The notes: generated by a model not told the origin, from the sequence alone. A stretch of DNA of 64,000 bases from an uncultured bacterium (GCA_905214625.1 CAJMMQ010000014.1:6331-70330); one strand, 5' to 3'. Positions 27,767-37,854 are shown, counted from the first letter of the stretch. Numbers and translations: made by a program.

Positions 27767-28786
27767 TTATATGATACAGCCTAAACGTCTTTTTCGTATA
27801 GCGTAATAATTATATAGCATATTATGCCTGTCATTCATAATATCGTATTGTCCGAGAAAGTGATTAATAGGATTTTTCTCCCATAAAAGGTTGTCAATTC
27901 TATAATTTATCAATGCCGTAGAATCCAAATCAATAAAATCATCTTCCACTGCAATACTGTCAACATCTAAATAATTATCTTGAGAATCATTCTCGTTATT
28001 TTCAACTGGGTTTTCTTTATTTAAAACAGATTTCAAATCATTATACGACAATTCTATGCGCAAGGCTGTTTTGGTTGTACTTCCAACATACAAATACGCA
28101 ATGCCATATCCCGCTTTTGTAATTATTTTTCCCTGCTGCATTGAAGCATGGTCGCTTCCTAAAAGCTGAATAAGGCTTTGTCTGATTCGTTCTTTTGCAA
28201 TAATTAAATCATTAACATCAACAATTGTTTCATCAACATTAAAAATATATTCAACATAACCATCTTTTTTGCAAAGATCAACCATAGTCATACCTTGTCC
28301 CGTATCCAACGGAAGTGTCAAAGTCTGAGTACTGATTAACATGTCCAACTTTTCTTCAGGTGAGTATTTATCATTTATTATCCTATCCATATCATTTGAC
28401 GTAAAACACAAATCTATCGTTTTACCTATTTGAGGAAATTCAAACACATATCTTAATTTTAGATTCAACGCCATGAGTGAACGCAAAAAGAGTTTCAATT
28501 CTTCTGACGGGGACGATAATGCTGCTATTACATTATTTTTAATCACTTCCTGTGAAATTTTCTGTACATCTTTTACTAAAGAATTACATGATGCGAAATA
28601 AGTCAGTTTTTCCCTGTCTATATCTGCAGAATTCATCTGCATGCTAAATCCCATTGACATAGGCATCTCTGCATTCATTGCAACTACTTCAGACTTAAGT
28701 TCTTCATAAGAAAGGAGTTCTCTTTGGGCTTTAACTTCAAGCCCTGCAATAACGACAAAAAATATTAATAACACAAACTTTTTCAT
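27767..28786 (-). CDS. Secreted protein of unknown function next to the CHAT protein
   Basis: I do not recognise the family. The 339 residues start with a clear signal peptide (MKKFVLLIFFVVIAGLEVKA, then QREL); the frame is open four codons further up (MYLY) but the signal peptide favours the inner Met. The mature part is mixed alpha/beta without membrane segments, has a repeated feel of strand-helix units (IVDVNDLIIAKERIRQSLIQLL; YLYVGSTTKTALRIELSYNDLKSVL) and an acidic linker near 265-300 (NENDSQDNYLDVDSIAVEDD). It starts 24 bases after the CHAT gene stop, so the two are co-transcribed and both exported. It could be a partner or substrate of the CHAT protein. Confidence 0.75.
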   Translation of the reverse strand: MKKFVLLIFFVVIAGLEVKAQRELLSYEELKSEVVAMNAEMPMSMGFSMQMNSADIDREKLTYFASCNSLVKDVQKISQEVIKNNVIAALSSPSEELKLFLRSLMALNLKLRYVFEFPQIGKTIDLCFTSNDMDRIINDKYSPEEKLDMLISTQTLTLPLDTGQGMTMVDLCKKDGYVEYIFNVDETIVDVNDLIIAKERIRQSLIQLLGSDHASMQQGKIITKAGYGIAYLYVGSTTKTALRIELSYNDLKSVLNKENPVENNENDSQDNYLDVDSIAVEDDFIDLDSTALINYRIDNLLWEKNPINHFLGQYDIMNDRHNMLYNYYAIRKRRLGCII

Positions 28787-28810
28787 ATACAAATACATAT
28801 TTAAAATATT

Positions 28811-31693
28811 TTACATTCCATCAAGCAATATGAATGATGCCCAATATTCAGGTCTGTTCCACCTGCCGTCTTCCACAGTTCTCAAATATTTTTGAGCATC
28901 AATAAGCGATTCTCTTTTAGTACGTCTGCCGGAAAGATAACTGTTATAAAACTCTTTCATGAAAAGCATTGTGGCATGGTCGTTTACTTTAACAAGACTC
29001 ATCAGTAAACTTTTAGTTCCTGCTTTCTTAAATCCGCGCTGTAAACCGAACACCCCTTCACTGTCAATATCTCCTAATCCACTTTCACATGCTGAAAGAA
29101 CAGCCATGTCAAGGCTATGTAAATCCAGTAAAGAAATGTCATAAGCCGTCAGAAATCCCCCGACATTATCGTTCTCTTCATTCTGCCATGTTCCTTGTAT
29201 ATATTTATTTGCACCGGCCATAACAAGAGCAGAACGAGACATTGACTCCTGCTCATAGTTTCCCCCTTCTCTCATAACAAAATCAAGATAGCCAAACCTC
29301 TGTTTATCATTTTTATTAATATAAAATCCATGCGTTGCCAAATGAAGTATGCGCAGGTCGGTCTCAGCCAACATATCCACAGATTCTTTAGAAGCCTTAT
29401 ATGAATCGAAAACCAAAGGATGTATTTTATGCGAATTAAAAATAGAGGCAATCGCGTCAATCTCCTCTCTTGTTCCGTAAAGCATGTCAAAACCTATAGC
29501 ACCTCGCTCGGAAAATAAATTAACATCACGCATTGCCAAATAATTTTCAGTCTCTTGCCTTTGAATATTCAGCTCCGACTGAAGTGCCATATTGCTTTGC
29601 GCAATATCTTCAATACCGGCGTTATAGTCAATGTCTCCATATAAGGCTACAGTTCCCATTACAGATTTTTCGTGCTTTCTTTTTGCTAAAAAACGTGTAG
29701 ACGATACCCTGTAACATTCATATTCTTCAATTATAGTTTTCCCACCCGGCTCCTTACAATACTCTATAGGTATATTATACAGCAAACCGTCAGCGGCAAA
29801 ATATATTTTTCTAAGTTTATCAGCACCACAATCTTCAATTATAGGCTGCCATATTCTCGCATATATTTCAGAATTATCAGCATCAAGAACAGACAATCCG
29901 ACAAAACGCTTTATCACATCATTATTAAAAAGCCTTATGATATGTGGATATTCATAATCACGCATAATTGTCAACGCCAAATATATTGTATCCGTATCAT
30001 CGATGTTTGTTGACCTCAGAAACTCAATAGCCAACTCACCTTCACCAAGATTAGCCTTTATACTGTCTACATTAATCCCTAAATCATCCATAAAATTACC
30101 TAAAGATGCAACCTTTTTAAGAATACGCTTTTCAAGTTGCGTAACAAGGTGAGACTGATAGTCTATGTCATATTTATCATCAGCTTTTATGGCCCGTTGC
30201 AATCTGTCTTTACAATCTTGCCTTTGCCGCTGTAACGACAAAAGCATCTCACTATCAGAATTTTTCAATATTCTATCAATGTTTACAGTGCTGTTCAGCA
30301 AAATACCTTTTGACTGCAATATTCCATTATAACACAGTTCTGCCATTCTATCAGTCGGCGAGGTTAATGTCATCGTTGGCAGCAAACGCGAATACCATCC
30401 GCTAACCTTTAACCAATATGTTGCACGTTCAGGTTCCGTAAGCAAAGGGAAATTATCATACAGCTGCTGTTCAATATAACCTGCCATCTCAGCAGCACCT
30501 TTCTCAATAAGTCTGGCGTCATTAAAGGCTATAAGACAAAGCATCTTTGTGGACAATAAATCAAGATACAATTGCTGTCCGGCATATTTATTTCTGTCGA
30601 TGCTGGCAAAAGCCTTATTTATAACATCCAAAGCTTTCTTCGGATTGTTCATCAGAATATAACAACAAGCTTGGTTTGACAGGCATATCGCATACATTTG
30701 GGCATCAGTCTTGCCTTCCGATTCATAATATTGTGCCAATTCATCATATATCTCGGAAGAAACTTTTGGATCATCATACATAAACAACGACGCTTTCGAC
30801 GATAATATGTTTACAATAATTTCAGTTTCTTGTTCATTCAGACTGTCACTATACTCATTATACAGCCTTTCTGCATCATCAAATCTTTGCCATGCAAGTT
30901 CATTATCATTCTTTTTTGAAGCTATTACACCAAGCATGTTACACGTTAAAATACGATACTTTTTATATTTCTCAAAGTCAGTTAAAGCCGAATCTACCAA
31001 CAAATACAGTTCCTCTGACGTATCAAAGTCTTCAAGTTCATAAAAACACTTTGCTATAAGCATTGCGTTCATCATAACATTCAGGTTATTCTTATTAAGC
31101 TGTCCCAGTTTTCTATAGCCGGAAATCGTCATGGCAAGATAATCCTTTGCCTGCGAGAAGTTATTATTATAATAATAAAACATCCCTAATTTGCACAAGT
31201 CGTCAACATATTCATCCGTAACATCAGCCATTACTCTTTTTTCCTGCTCAACCACAATGCTTCCCCATCGGATTGCTCCATCGTAATCTCCAATATGACC
31301 ATAACAGCTGGCACATTCCCTTGCCATGTACAAAAAATCATCATCCGGAATGCCTACCATCTTTTTCCATATCAAATAAGCCTTTTCAAAATATTCAACA
31401 GCCTCATCGTATCGCTCTAAAGCCTTTAAATAAATACCTGCATTAATGTTTGCTTTCATATGATATACGGAGTTGCCCCCGTTGACATCCTTATACAAAT
31501 CTATAATCTTGAACAATTCATTTATAGATTTATCATATTCTTTCTTCTGCCAATATTCATCTACAAGAGCCTGCAGAGAATCTCTTATACCATTTCGCTG
31601 ACTCATAAGCATTTGCCCTTTTAACCCAAACGGAAAAAACAACAGTAGCATTAAGGTTAATATAAAATATGTAGCGTTTTTATTTTGTTTCAT
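28811..31693 (-). CDS. Secreted TPR-repeat protein with C-terminal CHAT peptidase domain
   Basis: The 960 residues comprise a signal peptide (about 1-26, ending FGLKGQ), a long all-helical array of tetratricopeptide-like repeats (about 35-450; for example YDEAVEYFEKAYLIWKKM), a linking region, and a CHAT domain over the last 300 residues. CHAT domains are caspase/separase-like; the expected pair is visible as His788 in LHLATHGF and Cys869 in VLSACESGLGD, followed by GVFGLQRGFKKAGTKSLLMSLVKV. So it may be an active cysteine protease outside the cytoplasm. It leads an operon with a second secreted protein; an ECF sigma gene follows. The target is unknown. Confidence 0.88.
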   Translation of the reverse strand: MKQNKNATYFILTLMLLLFFPFGLKGQMLMSQRNGIRDSLQALVDEYWQKKEYDKSINELFKIIDLYKDVNGGNSVYHMKANINAGIYLKALERYDEAVEYFEKAYLIWKKMVGIPDDDFLYMARECASCYGHIGDYDGAIRWGSIVVEQEKRVMADVTDEYVDDLCKLGMFYYYNNNFSQAKDYLAMTISGYRKLGQLNKNNLNVMMNAMLIAKCFYELEDFDTSEELYLLVDSALTDFEKYKKYRILTCNMLGVIASKKNDNELAWQRFDDAERLYNEYSDSLNEQETEIIVNILSSKASLFMYDDPKVSSEIYDELAQYYESEGKTDAQMYAICLSNQACCYILMNNPKKALDVINKAFASIDRNKYAGQQLYLDLLSTKMLCLIAFNDARLIEKGAAEMAGYIEQQLYDNFPLLTEPERATYWLKVSGWYSRLLPTMTLTSPTDRMAELCYNGILQSKGILLNSTVNIDRILKNSDSEMLLSLQRQRQDCKDRLQRAIKADDKYDIDYQSHLVTQLEKRILKKVASLGNFMDDLGINVDSIKANLGEGELAIEFLRSTNIDDTDTIYLALTIMRDYEYPHIIRLFNNDVIKRFVGLSVLDADNSEIYARIWQPIIEDCGADKLRKIYFAADGLLYNIPIEYCKEPGGKTIIEEYECYRVSSTRFLAKRKHEKSVMGTVALYGDIDYNAGIEDIAQSNMALQSELNIQRQETENYLAMRDVNLFSERGAIGFDMLYGTREEIDAIASIFNSHKIHPLVFDSYKASKESVDMLAETDLRILHLATHGFYINKNDKQRFGYLDFVMREGGNYEQESMSRSALVMAGANKYIQGTWQNEENDNVGGFLTAYDISLLDLHSLDMAVLSACESGLGDIDSEGVFGLQRGFKKAGTKSLLMSLVKVNDHATMLFMKEFYNSYLSGRRTKRESLIDAQKYLRTVEDGRWNRPEYWASFILLDGM

Positions 31694-31811
31694 AGTAATT
31701 CATCGAATTAATAATTAACGTGTTGTAAAGTTAACAAACATCACAGGCACAACTAACAATGCCGATAATCAAATAAAAGAACAATAATAATGTTATTCCT
31801 CATTCTCAATG

Positions 31812-31819
31812 CAAATATA
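31812..31819 (-). promoter_or_regulatory. -7 box of the CHAT operon
   Basis: TATATTTG on the minus strand fits TAnnTTTG. The leader to the ATG at 31693 would be about 115 bases. No convincing -33 element at the normal spacing. Confidence 0.45.
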
Positions 31820-31923
31820 ATATTTTTTCATGATTTCACGCATTTTCAAAATGACAAATAACCAAATTTCATATCAAATATCCAACAGCCAAAATCAACT
31901 TTAAGCCAATATCTCTATTAGGA

Positions 31924-32034
31924 TTCATCCGGATTATATTTTTATATTGAGCGGATTGTCGCTTGCTCTTCCGCAGTCATAGCGGGCGATGTCAAAAAAA
32001 GCAAACGACAATTGGAAACAACAAGACGGATGAA
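31924..32034. repeat. Nested long inverted repeat in the CHAT-htpG gap
   Basis: Outer arms TTCATCCG (31924-31931) and CGGATGAA (32027-32034) are exact complements. Inner arms at 31955-31967 and 32000-32012 match in 12 of 13 positions (ATTGTCGCTTGCT against the complement of AGCAAACGACAAT). The centre (31968-31999) is GC-richer than its surroundings. It lies in the 470-base divergent gap and could be a structured RNA, an operator region or a mobile-element relic. No ORF is inside. Confidence 0.5.
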
Positions 32035-32102
32035 AGCACCAATGTACTTGTTGTATTGAAACATATGCGGACTAATTACCGATTGGGGTTAAATTATGGC
32101 AC

Positions 32103-32110
32103 AATATTTG
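32103..32110 (+). promoter_or_regulatory. Possible htpG -7 box
   Basis: AATATTTG differs from TAnnTTTG at the first base. The leader would be about 50 bases. A TTG near 32083 could serve as the -33 element. Confidence 0.35.
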
Positions 32111-32163
32111 CAGTCAGTTAAGCGATTATTTATTACAAAAATACAATTAAAATATATATAGCT

Positions 32164-34218
32164 ATGCAAAAAGGTAATATCGGGGTTACAACGGAAAACA
32201 TATTCCCCGTCATCAAAAAGTTTTTGTATTCAGACCATGAAATTTTCCTTCGTGAGATGGTAAGCAACGCCGTTGACGCCACACAGAAAATAAAAACACT
32301 CGCTGATAAAGGAATATTTAAAGGTGAGCTCGGTGATTTGACGGTACGTATCTCTCTTGACGAGAAAAACAACACGCTTACAATAAGCGACCGGGGCATT
32401 GGTATGACAGAAGAAGAAATTGACAAATATATTAACCAGATTGCATTTTCCGGTGTAAATGATTTCCTTAATAAATATAAAGACAATGCAAATGCAATAA
32501 TCGGACACTTTGGACTTGGCTTCTATAGTTCATTTATGGTCAGCAATAAAGTGGAAATAATAACAAGAAGCTACAAAGACGACGCAAAAGCAGTAAAATG
32601 GAGTTGCGATGGAAGTCCTGCGTATGAAATAGAAGACGCAGAAAAAACCGACAGAGGTTCAGACATAATACTCCACATTGACGACGACTGCAAAGAGTTT
32701 CTTGAGAAAGCACGCATACAGGCTCTGTTAAACAAGTATTGCAAGTTTATGCCCGTTCCTGTGGCTTTCGGCAAAAAGACCGAATGGAAAGACGGAAAAC
32801 AAGTTGAAACAGAAGAAGACAACATTATAAACAGTGTTGAACCACTGTGGACAAAGACACCAAGCACACTGAAGGACGAGGATTACAAAAACTTCTATAA
32901 CGAACTGTATCCTATGCAGGACGAGCCTTTATTCTGGATTCATCTGAATGTGGATTACCCGTTCAACCTCACCGGTATATTGTATTTCCCTCGCATAAAG
33001 TCAAACATAGAGCTTCAGCGCAATAAGATACAACTATATTGCAATCAGGTTTTTGTAACTGATCAGGTAGAAGGTATTGTGCCTGAATTCCTCACACTGC
33101 TGCATGGTGTAATTGACTCGCCGGACATACCTCTGAACGTTAGCCGCAGCTACCTGCAAAGCGACAGAGACGTAAAGAAGATTTCTACATATATCACAAA
33201 GAAAGTTGCCGACAGGCTCAACAGCATATTTAAAGAAAACCGTAAAGATTATGAAAGCAAATGGGACGATTTGAAGCTCTTCATCAACTATGGTATGCTC
33301 TCTCAGGAAGACTTCTACGATCGTGCCAAAGACTTTGCCCTGCTAAAAGATGTTGACGGAAAGTATTTCACATTTGATGAATACAAGCAACTCATAAAAG
33401 ACGGACAAACTGATAAAGACGGACAACTGATTTATCTTTACGCAAATAACAAAGAAGAAGAATATTCTTACATAGAGGCAGCCAAAGAAAAGGGTTACAG
33501 TGTGCTGTTGCTTGACGGCCAACTTGACGTTCCTGTTGTTTCAATGCTTGAGCAGAAGTTTGAAAAGAGCAGATTTATGCGTGTAGACAGCGACATCATT
33601 GACCGTCTGATTGTTAAAGACGATGTCAAAAAGACAGAGTTAAACAACGACCAGGCAGACAATCTGTCAGCTGCGTTCCGCTCTCAGATGCCTAAAATAA
33701 ACAAAGTTGAATTCAATGTAGAAGTTCAGGCTCTTGGAGAAAACAGTATGCCGGTAATGATTACACAAAGCGAATATATGCGCAGAATGAAAGACATCAG
33801 CCGTTTCCAAAGCGGAATGAGCTTCTATGCGCAAATGCCTGACAGTTACAGTCTGGTACTGAACAGCGACCACCAGCTTATTAAGAACATTCTCGATGAT
33901 GAAACGAGCAAATGCAGCGAAGCCCTTAATCCTGTAATCAGTGAAATTAAAGGTCAACAGGCACGCCTTGCCGCACTGCATCAGAATCAAAGCAAGAAAA
34001 AGCCTGAAGAGATTACGCAAGAAGAAAAAGACGACCTTGCCAATACGGAAAAGGCATTAAACGAGCAGAGAGAGAAAAAGAATCAAATAATTGCTGAATA
34101 TGCAAAAGGCAACAAGATTGTACATCAGCTGATAGATTTGGCTTTGCTGCAAAACGGTATGCTGAAAGGCTCATCTCTCGATGCATTTATCAAACGCTCT
34201 GTATCATTAATAAAATAA
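32164..34218 (+). CDS. htpG: Molecular chaperone HtpG (Hsp90)
   Basis: Cytosolic ATP-dependent chaperone, 684 residues. The N-terminal GHKL ATPase shows LREMVSNAVDA (Glu and Asn of the ATP site, about 29-39), DRGIGMTEEEI (about 77), and GHFGLGFYSSFMV (about 117). The middle domain contains GILYFPRIKSNIELQ and the Hsp90 loop SRSYLQSDRDVKKI (about 322). The C-terminal third is charged and helical (about 560-640, rich in Lys, Glu and Gln). Start: ATG at 32164 gives the usual NIGVTTENIFPVIKKFLYS N-terminus. It stands alone with its own terminator. Confidence 0.95.
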   Translation: MQKGNIGVTTENIFPVIKKFLYSDHEIFLREMVSNAVDATQKIKTLADKGIFKGELGDLTVRISLDEKNNTLTISDRGIGMTEEEIDKYINQIAFSGVNDFLNKYKDNANAIIGHFGLGFYSSFMVSNKVEIITRSYKDDAKAVKWSCDGSPAYEIEDAEKTDRGSDIILHIDDDCKEFLEKARIQALLNKYCKFMPVPVAFGKKTEWKDGKQVETEEDNIINSVEPLWTKTPSTLKDEDYKNFYNELYPMQDEPLFWIHLNVDYPFNLTGILYFPRIKSNIELQRNKIQLYCNQVFVTDQVEGIVPEFLTLLHGVIDSPDIPLNVSRSYLQSDRDVKKISTYITKKVADRLNSIFKENRKDYESKWDDLKLFINYGMLSQEDFYDRAKDFALLKDVDGKYFTFDEYKQLIKDGQTDKDGQLIYLYANNKEEEYSYIEAAKEKGYSVLLLDGQLDVPVVSMLEQKFEKSRFMRVDSDIIDRLIVKDDVKKTELNNDQADNLSAAFRSQMPKINKVEFNVEVQALGENSMPVMITQSEYMRRMKDISRFQSGMSFYAQMPDSYSLVLNSDHQLIKNILDDETSKCSEALNPVISEIKGQQARLAALHQNQSKKKPEEITQEEKDDLANTEKALNEQREKKNQIIAEYAKGNKIVHQLIDLALLQNGMLKGSSLDAFIKRSVSLIK

Positions 34219-34277
34219 GAACAGAATAATTGTTGCGAAATACAACATAAGATTTATTAATTAAATCATTAAAAAAG

Positions 34278-34321
34278 AACACCCAAGCTTGAGTAAAGTC
34301 TCAAATGCTTGGGTGTTTTTA
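34278..34321 (+). terminator. htpG terminator
   Basis: AACACCCAAGC (34278-34288) pairs with GCTTGGGTGTT (34307-34317), an inner TTGAG/CTCAA pair extends the stem, and the T-run covers 34316-34320. Confidence 0.9.
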
Positions 34322-34388
34322 TGTCTGTATAATCCAATATTTATTTCGATTCATGCATGTGTTCAACCGCAACCTTGTGAAATCGTAA

Positions 34389-34476
34389 AATTATTACAGC
34401 GGGTTTTGCTAAACAAACCGCCGAGTTTTATGTCAAAAACCGCTGAGTTTTGACTCACAAACAGGCCGGTTTCAGT
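34389..34476. repeat. 22-bp palindromic-unit array, class 2 (copy 1)
   Basis: Units start at 34389, 34411, 34433 and 34455; a weak fifth may reach 34498. They keep the A-tract/T-tract spacing of class 1 but have a different core: CAAAAAC, then CGCTGA, then GTTTTG in the best unit. It lies between the convergent ends of htpG and the helicase gene. The remainder of the 34219-34700 gap holds only the htpG terminator and no credible gene. Confidence 0.75.
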
Positions 34477-34700
34477 TTAAAACTTTACAATACATGTTTT
34501 ATTCCAAACAGAAACCAATACCGGCATCACAAAACAATACTGCAACAAAACATGCGCTAAAACTTTCAATTTTCATCAGCTTTTATATCACCGACATAGA
34601 TATGTTACAAGAAAATACTTTTATAACAATATCCGGCAATGAAGATTACGACTTAAGATTTTACGACACATACATAAATTCGTAACCGTAAGATAAACTA

Positions 34701-36863
34701 TTAACCGAACATTTTAAGATAAAGATGAATTTCGTTGTATGTAACAGTTGGTCCAATACCTGAATAAATATCACCGACAGACCTGTTTTCCGGATTATTT
34801 AGAAGAAAAGCTCTAATCATTTTTAAATGTTCCTTCGGCACAATCTGTTCTATATCAAGCTCACCATTCTCAACATAACGGGATATATGGCCAAACACTG
34901 TACCGTAAACAAGTCCACGCTGTTTTGCAATCTGCTCTATAGACATACCCGACGAAAACATGTCAAAACTTATCTTATACGTTGGTATTCGCGGCTCTTT
35001 TGCAGGTTTGGGCTTTTTTACACGAGTGGGTTTCTGCCCTTCTCCATCAATACTCAACAGAATCCTTGATTTTGTCTGAAGATAATCAGAAATTGAAAAC
35101 ACAACATTATCATCTTCTGCATGTATAAGTTGCCGTTTTTTCAAGACAAGATCTCTGAAAAAAACACTATACCGGTCATCAAACTGTTTCTTAACCGTCT
35201 TATTCTCGGTCTCCACTTTTGTTTTATTGCATAGCAAAGTAAAAGCCTTAATCTCCTCTGAAAAATAAGCTGCCGCTTTATGTATCCGCTCCTGAATTTC
35301 TGGGTTGCCTATATCAGGATTAGCGTCTAACATTCTTGTATATTGCATTTTGAACCTATGCGCGACATCAACAATACGCTCAAACGACATTCCCACACGT
35401 TTATATTCAGCCAGCAACTTCGGGTATCTTTTATACAGATGCTCGTCAAGTGTCCTCAACAACATGCTAAATGATGAACGCAAGGAAGTAAAGTCAAACA
35501 GCTCGTCGAGCAACTGGATGATATAAGAGTGATGCAGAACAGACAAAGTTGAAGCCGACGGCACACGCGTCTCAATAGTGTTAATATAAGCGTCAAGCGT
35601 ACTGTCGCATATTATGGCATCACGCTTTAAAGGCGCACTAAGCACCATACCGTCAAGAGTCCTGCAACGGCTTAATGCCACATAAGCCTGACCGTGTGCA
35701 AACGAATGAGAAACGTCTATAATTGCATGGTCAAAAGTTAATCCTTGGCTTTTGTGTATCGTGATAGCCCATGCAAGCCGCAATGGATATTGCCTGAAAA
35801 CGCCTTCCACGGTTTCTTTTATCTCCTTTGTTACATCATCAATTGTATACTTTGAGTTTGTCCACTCTGCCCTATCAAGATTAAAACTTTCTCCACCATT
35901 CTTTCCCCGGACAATAATAGATGTTTCATTCAGCGACACCACCTCACCAATCATTCCGTTGAAGAACCGTTTTTCGGGGTCGTTTTTGATAAACATTACC
36001 TGCGCACCCTGTTTTAACACCAGATTTACATCAGCAGGAAAAGATGTTTCAGGAAATTCTCCTTCAACTTCGGCTTTAAATACATATTCTTTTGAAGGCA
36101 ACAACGACAACTCTTCCTCATTAATCATCTGGGCAGGATAATTGTGTGTTGTCAAGCGTATATAGTCACTTTCTTTTTCCGGAACAAAATTCGGAATATA
36201 ACGCCGGTTAAGAATCGCCAAGGTTTCGTCTGTCGCACGGTTTTCACGTATCTGATTCAGGACAGAAATAAAATTTTCATCCTGTTGCCTGTACACGGTA
36301 TTCAGTTCAACTGTATGATATTCAGCAGAATTGAGAGCCTTGCTTGAAAAGAAATACGGTGTTGAATAGTATTTGCTCAACAGGGTCCATTCATCGTCTT
36401 TTATAACCGGAGCAAGTTGCTGCAAATCACCAATCATAAGCAACTGCACTCCTCCAAAAGGTTTGTTATGTTCGCGATAGCGTCTCATAACAGAATCGAT
36501 TGCGTCAAGAAGGTCAGCACGTACCATACTTATTTCGTCAATAACAAGCAAATCCATGGTACGTATGATATTCCGCTTTACCTTACTGAAGCGATAATAT
36601 TTTTGCTCTTCGCCGCCGAATGTCGCACCGGGAACATAAGGAGACAATGGAAGTTGAAAAAAAGAATGGATGGTAACCCCTCCGGCATTTATCGCTGCAA
36701 TACCCGTTGGAGCAAGCACCACCAGACGTTTAGTCGATTTATTTCTTAATTCTTTAAGAAAAGTTGTCTTGCCTGTACCGGCTTTACCGGTCAAAAAAAG
36801 ATTTGCTCCTGTATTTTCTATTATATCCCAAGCCATTGCCTGCTCGGAGCCTGTATTCATCAT
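34701..36863 (-). CDS. PIF1-like superfamily 1B DNA helicase with C-terminal helix-turn-helix
   Basis: ATP-driven DNA helicase of the PIF1/RecD-like group, 720 residues. Visible motifs are Walker A LTGKAGTGKTTFL (about 24-36), motif Ia LAPTGIAAINAGG (about 50), Walker B LLVIDEISMV (about 109), GDLQQLAPV (about 148), and the late motifs TIHKSQGLTFDHAIID (about 368) and AYVALSRCRTLDG (about 395). After residue 450 is a helical region, then a basic linker (KPTRVKKPKPAKEPR, about 618) and a winged HTH-like tail (SFDMFSSGMSIEQIAKQRGLVYGTVFGHI), as seen in some RecQ and PIF1 relatives. Role in DNA repair or replication is inferred from family. Confidence 0.9.
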   Translation of the reverse strand: MMNTGSEQAMAWDIIENTGANLFLTGKAGTGKTTFLKELRNKSTKRLVVLAPTGIAAINAGGVTIHSFFQLPLSPYVPGATFGGEEQKYYRFSKVKRNIIRTMDLLVIDEISMVRADLLDAIDSVMRRYREHNKPFGGVQLLMIGDLQQLAPVIKDDEWTLLSKYYSTPYFFSSKALNSAEYHTVELNTVYRQQDENFISVLNQIRENRATDETLAILNRRYIPNFVPEKESDYIRLTTHNYPAQMINEEELSLLPSKEYVFKAEVEGEFPETSFPADVNLVLKQGAQVMFIKNDPEKRFFNGMIGEVVSLNETSIIVRGKNGGESFNLDRAEWTNSKYTIDDVTKEIKETVEGVFRQYPLRLAWAITIHKSQGLTFDHAIIDVSHSFAHGQAYVALSRCRTLDGMVLSAPLKRDAIICDSTLDAYINTIETRVPSASTLSVLHHSYIIQLLDELFDFTSLRSSFSMLLRTLDEHLYKRYPKLLAEYKRVGMSFERIVDVAHRFKMQYTRMLDANPDIGNPEIQERIHKAAAYFSEEIKAFTLLCNKTKVETENKTVKKQFDDRYSVFFRDLVLKKRQLIHAEDDNVVFSISDYLQTKSRILLSIDGEGQKPTRVKKPKPAKEPRIPTYKISFDMFSSGMSIEQIAKQRGLVYGTVFGHISRYVENGELDIEQIVPKEHLKMIRAFLLNNPENRSVGDIYSGIGPTVTYNEIHLYLKMFG

Positions 36864-36921
36864 AGTATATCAATAAAACGAATAACTTATATTCAAATTA
36901 AGTTGTAAGAATGCTTAAACA

Positions 36922-37854
36922 TCACCACGCTTCACGATATTTTCCTTCTTCTTTGTCTTTAAGCATACTTAGATAAGAGTTATAACGGCTTTCTGAAATA
37001 TAATGTTCCTCAACCGCTCTTCTCACAGCGCATCCCGGCTCATGCGTATGCGTACAGTTATTAAAACGGCAGTCTTTAGAAAACTTGAATATTTCTTTAA
37101 AATATCCGCAAATCTCTTCCGGCTCCATATCAAAAGTGCCAAATCCCTTTATGCCCGGAGTATCAATCACCCAACCTCCATCAGGCAAAGAAAGCATCTC
37201 GCTGAATGTTGTGGTATGCATTCCCGTGTTGTGCGCTTCACTAATTTCAGCCGTACGCAAATTTAATCCCGGTATAAGATGATTAAGCAAAGTACTCTTT
37301 CCCACACCGCTATTACCACTAAAAAGCGTTATCTTATCCTGTAACACAGGTCTGAGGCAATCCAGCGAATCACTATTCAGTGCCGACACTGCAAAACATG
37401 GATAACCTATTGTTTCATAAAGAGTTATCATCATATTCTGATAGTTTAGTTCATCGGCAGAAAGTATATCCGATTTATTGAATATCAATGATACAGGTAT
37501 TCTGTAAGCCTCAGCCGAGGCCAGAAACCTGTCAATAAACGTCGTGGATGTTTCAGGGTAGTTTACGGTAACAATTAAAAACGCCTGGTCGATATTTGAA
37601 GCAATAATATGGCTTTGCTTTGAAAGGTTAGGAGATTTACGTATAATATAGTTTCTGCGATCCTCAATGTTTGTTATAAAAGCCGTTCCCTCCTGATTGC
37701 AGATAATCTCAACACGGTCACCCACAGCAACCGGATTGGTGCTGCGGATGCCTTTTAGTCTAAAATTTCCTTTTATTTTACATTCTACAGTGCGACCTTC
37801 GTCGGTTCTTACAGAATACCAACTACCTGTATTTTTAATAACAAGTCCTCTCAC
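36922..37854 (-). CDS. rsgA: Ribosome small-subunit-dependent GTPase RsgA
   Basis: Circularly permuted GTPase acting in late 30S subunit maturation. The 310 residues show an N-terminal OB-fold (about 1-70), then permuted G motifs: NKSDIL (G4, about 126), the P-loop [13 protein letters not shown] (about 179-191), DTPGIKGFG (G3, about 230) and a C-terminal zinc-binding segment [16 protein letters not shown] (about 266-281). It starts five bases after frr, so the two are co-transcribed. A normal housekeeping gene. Confidence 0.95.
   Translation of the reverse strand: MRGLVIKNTGSWYSVRTDEGRTVECKIKGNFRLKGIRSTNPVAVGDRVEIICNQEGTAFITNIEDRRNYIIRKSPNLSKQSHIIASNIDQAFLIVTVNYPETSTTFIDRFLASAEAYRIPVSLIFNKSDILSADELNYQNMMITLYETIGYPCFAVSALNSDSLDCLRPVLQDKITLFSGNSGVGKSTLLNHLIPGLNLRTAEISEAHNTGMHTTTFSEMLSLPDGGWVIDTPGIKGFGTFDMEPEEICGYFKEIFKFSKDCRFNNCTHTHEPGCAVRRAVEEHYISESRYNSYLSMLKDKEEGKYREAW

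Noticed and set aside
34494-34685. 63-codon frame between htpG and the helicase
   Set aside because: No promoter or family resemblance, unusual composition, and it begins at the edge of the 22-bp array.
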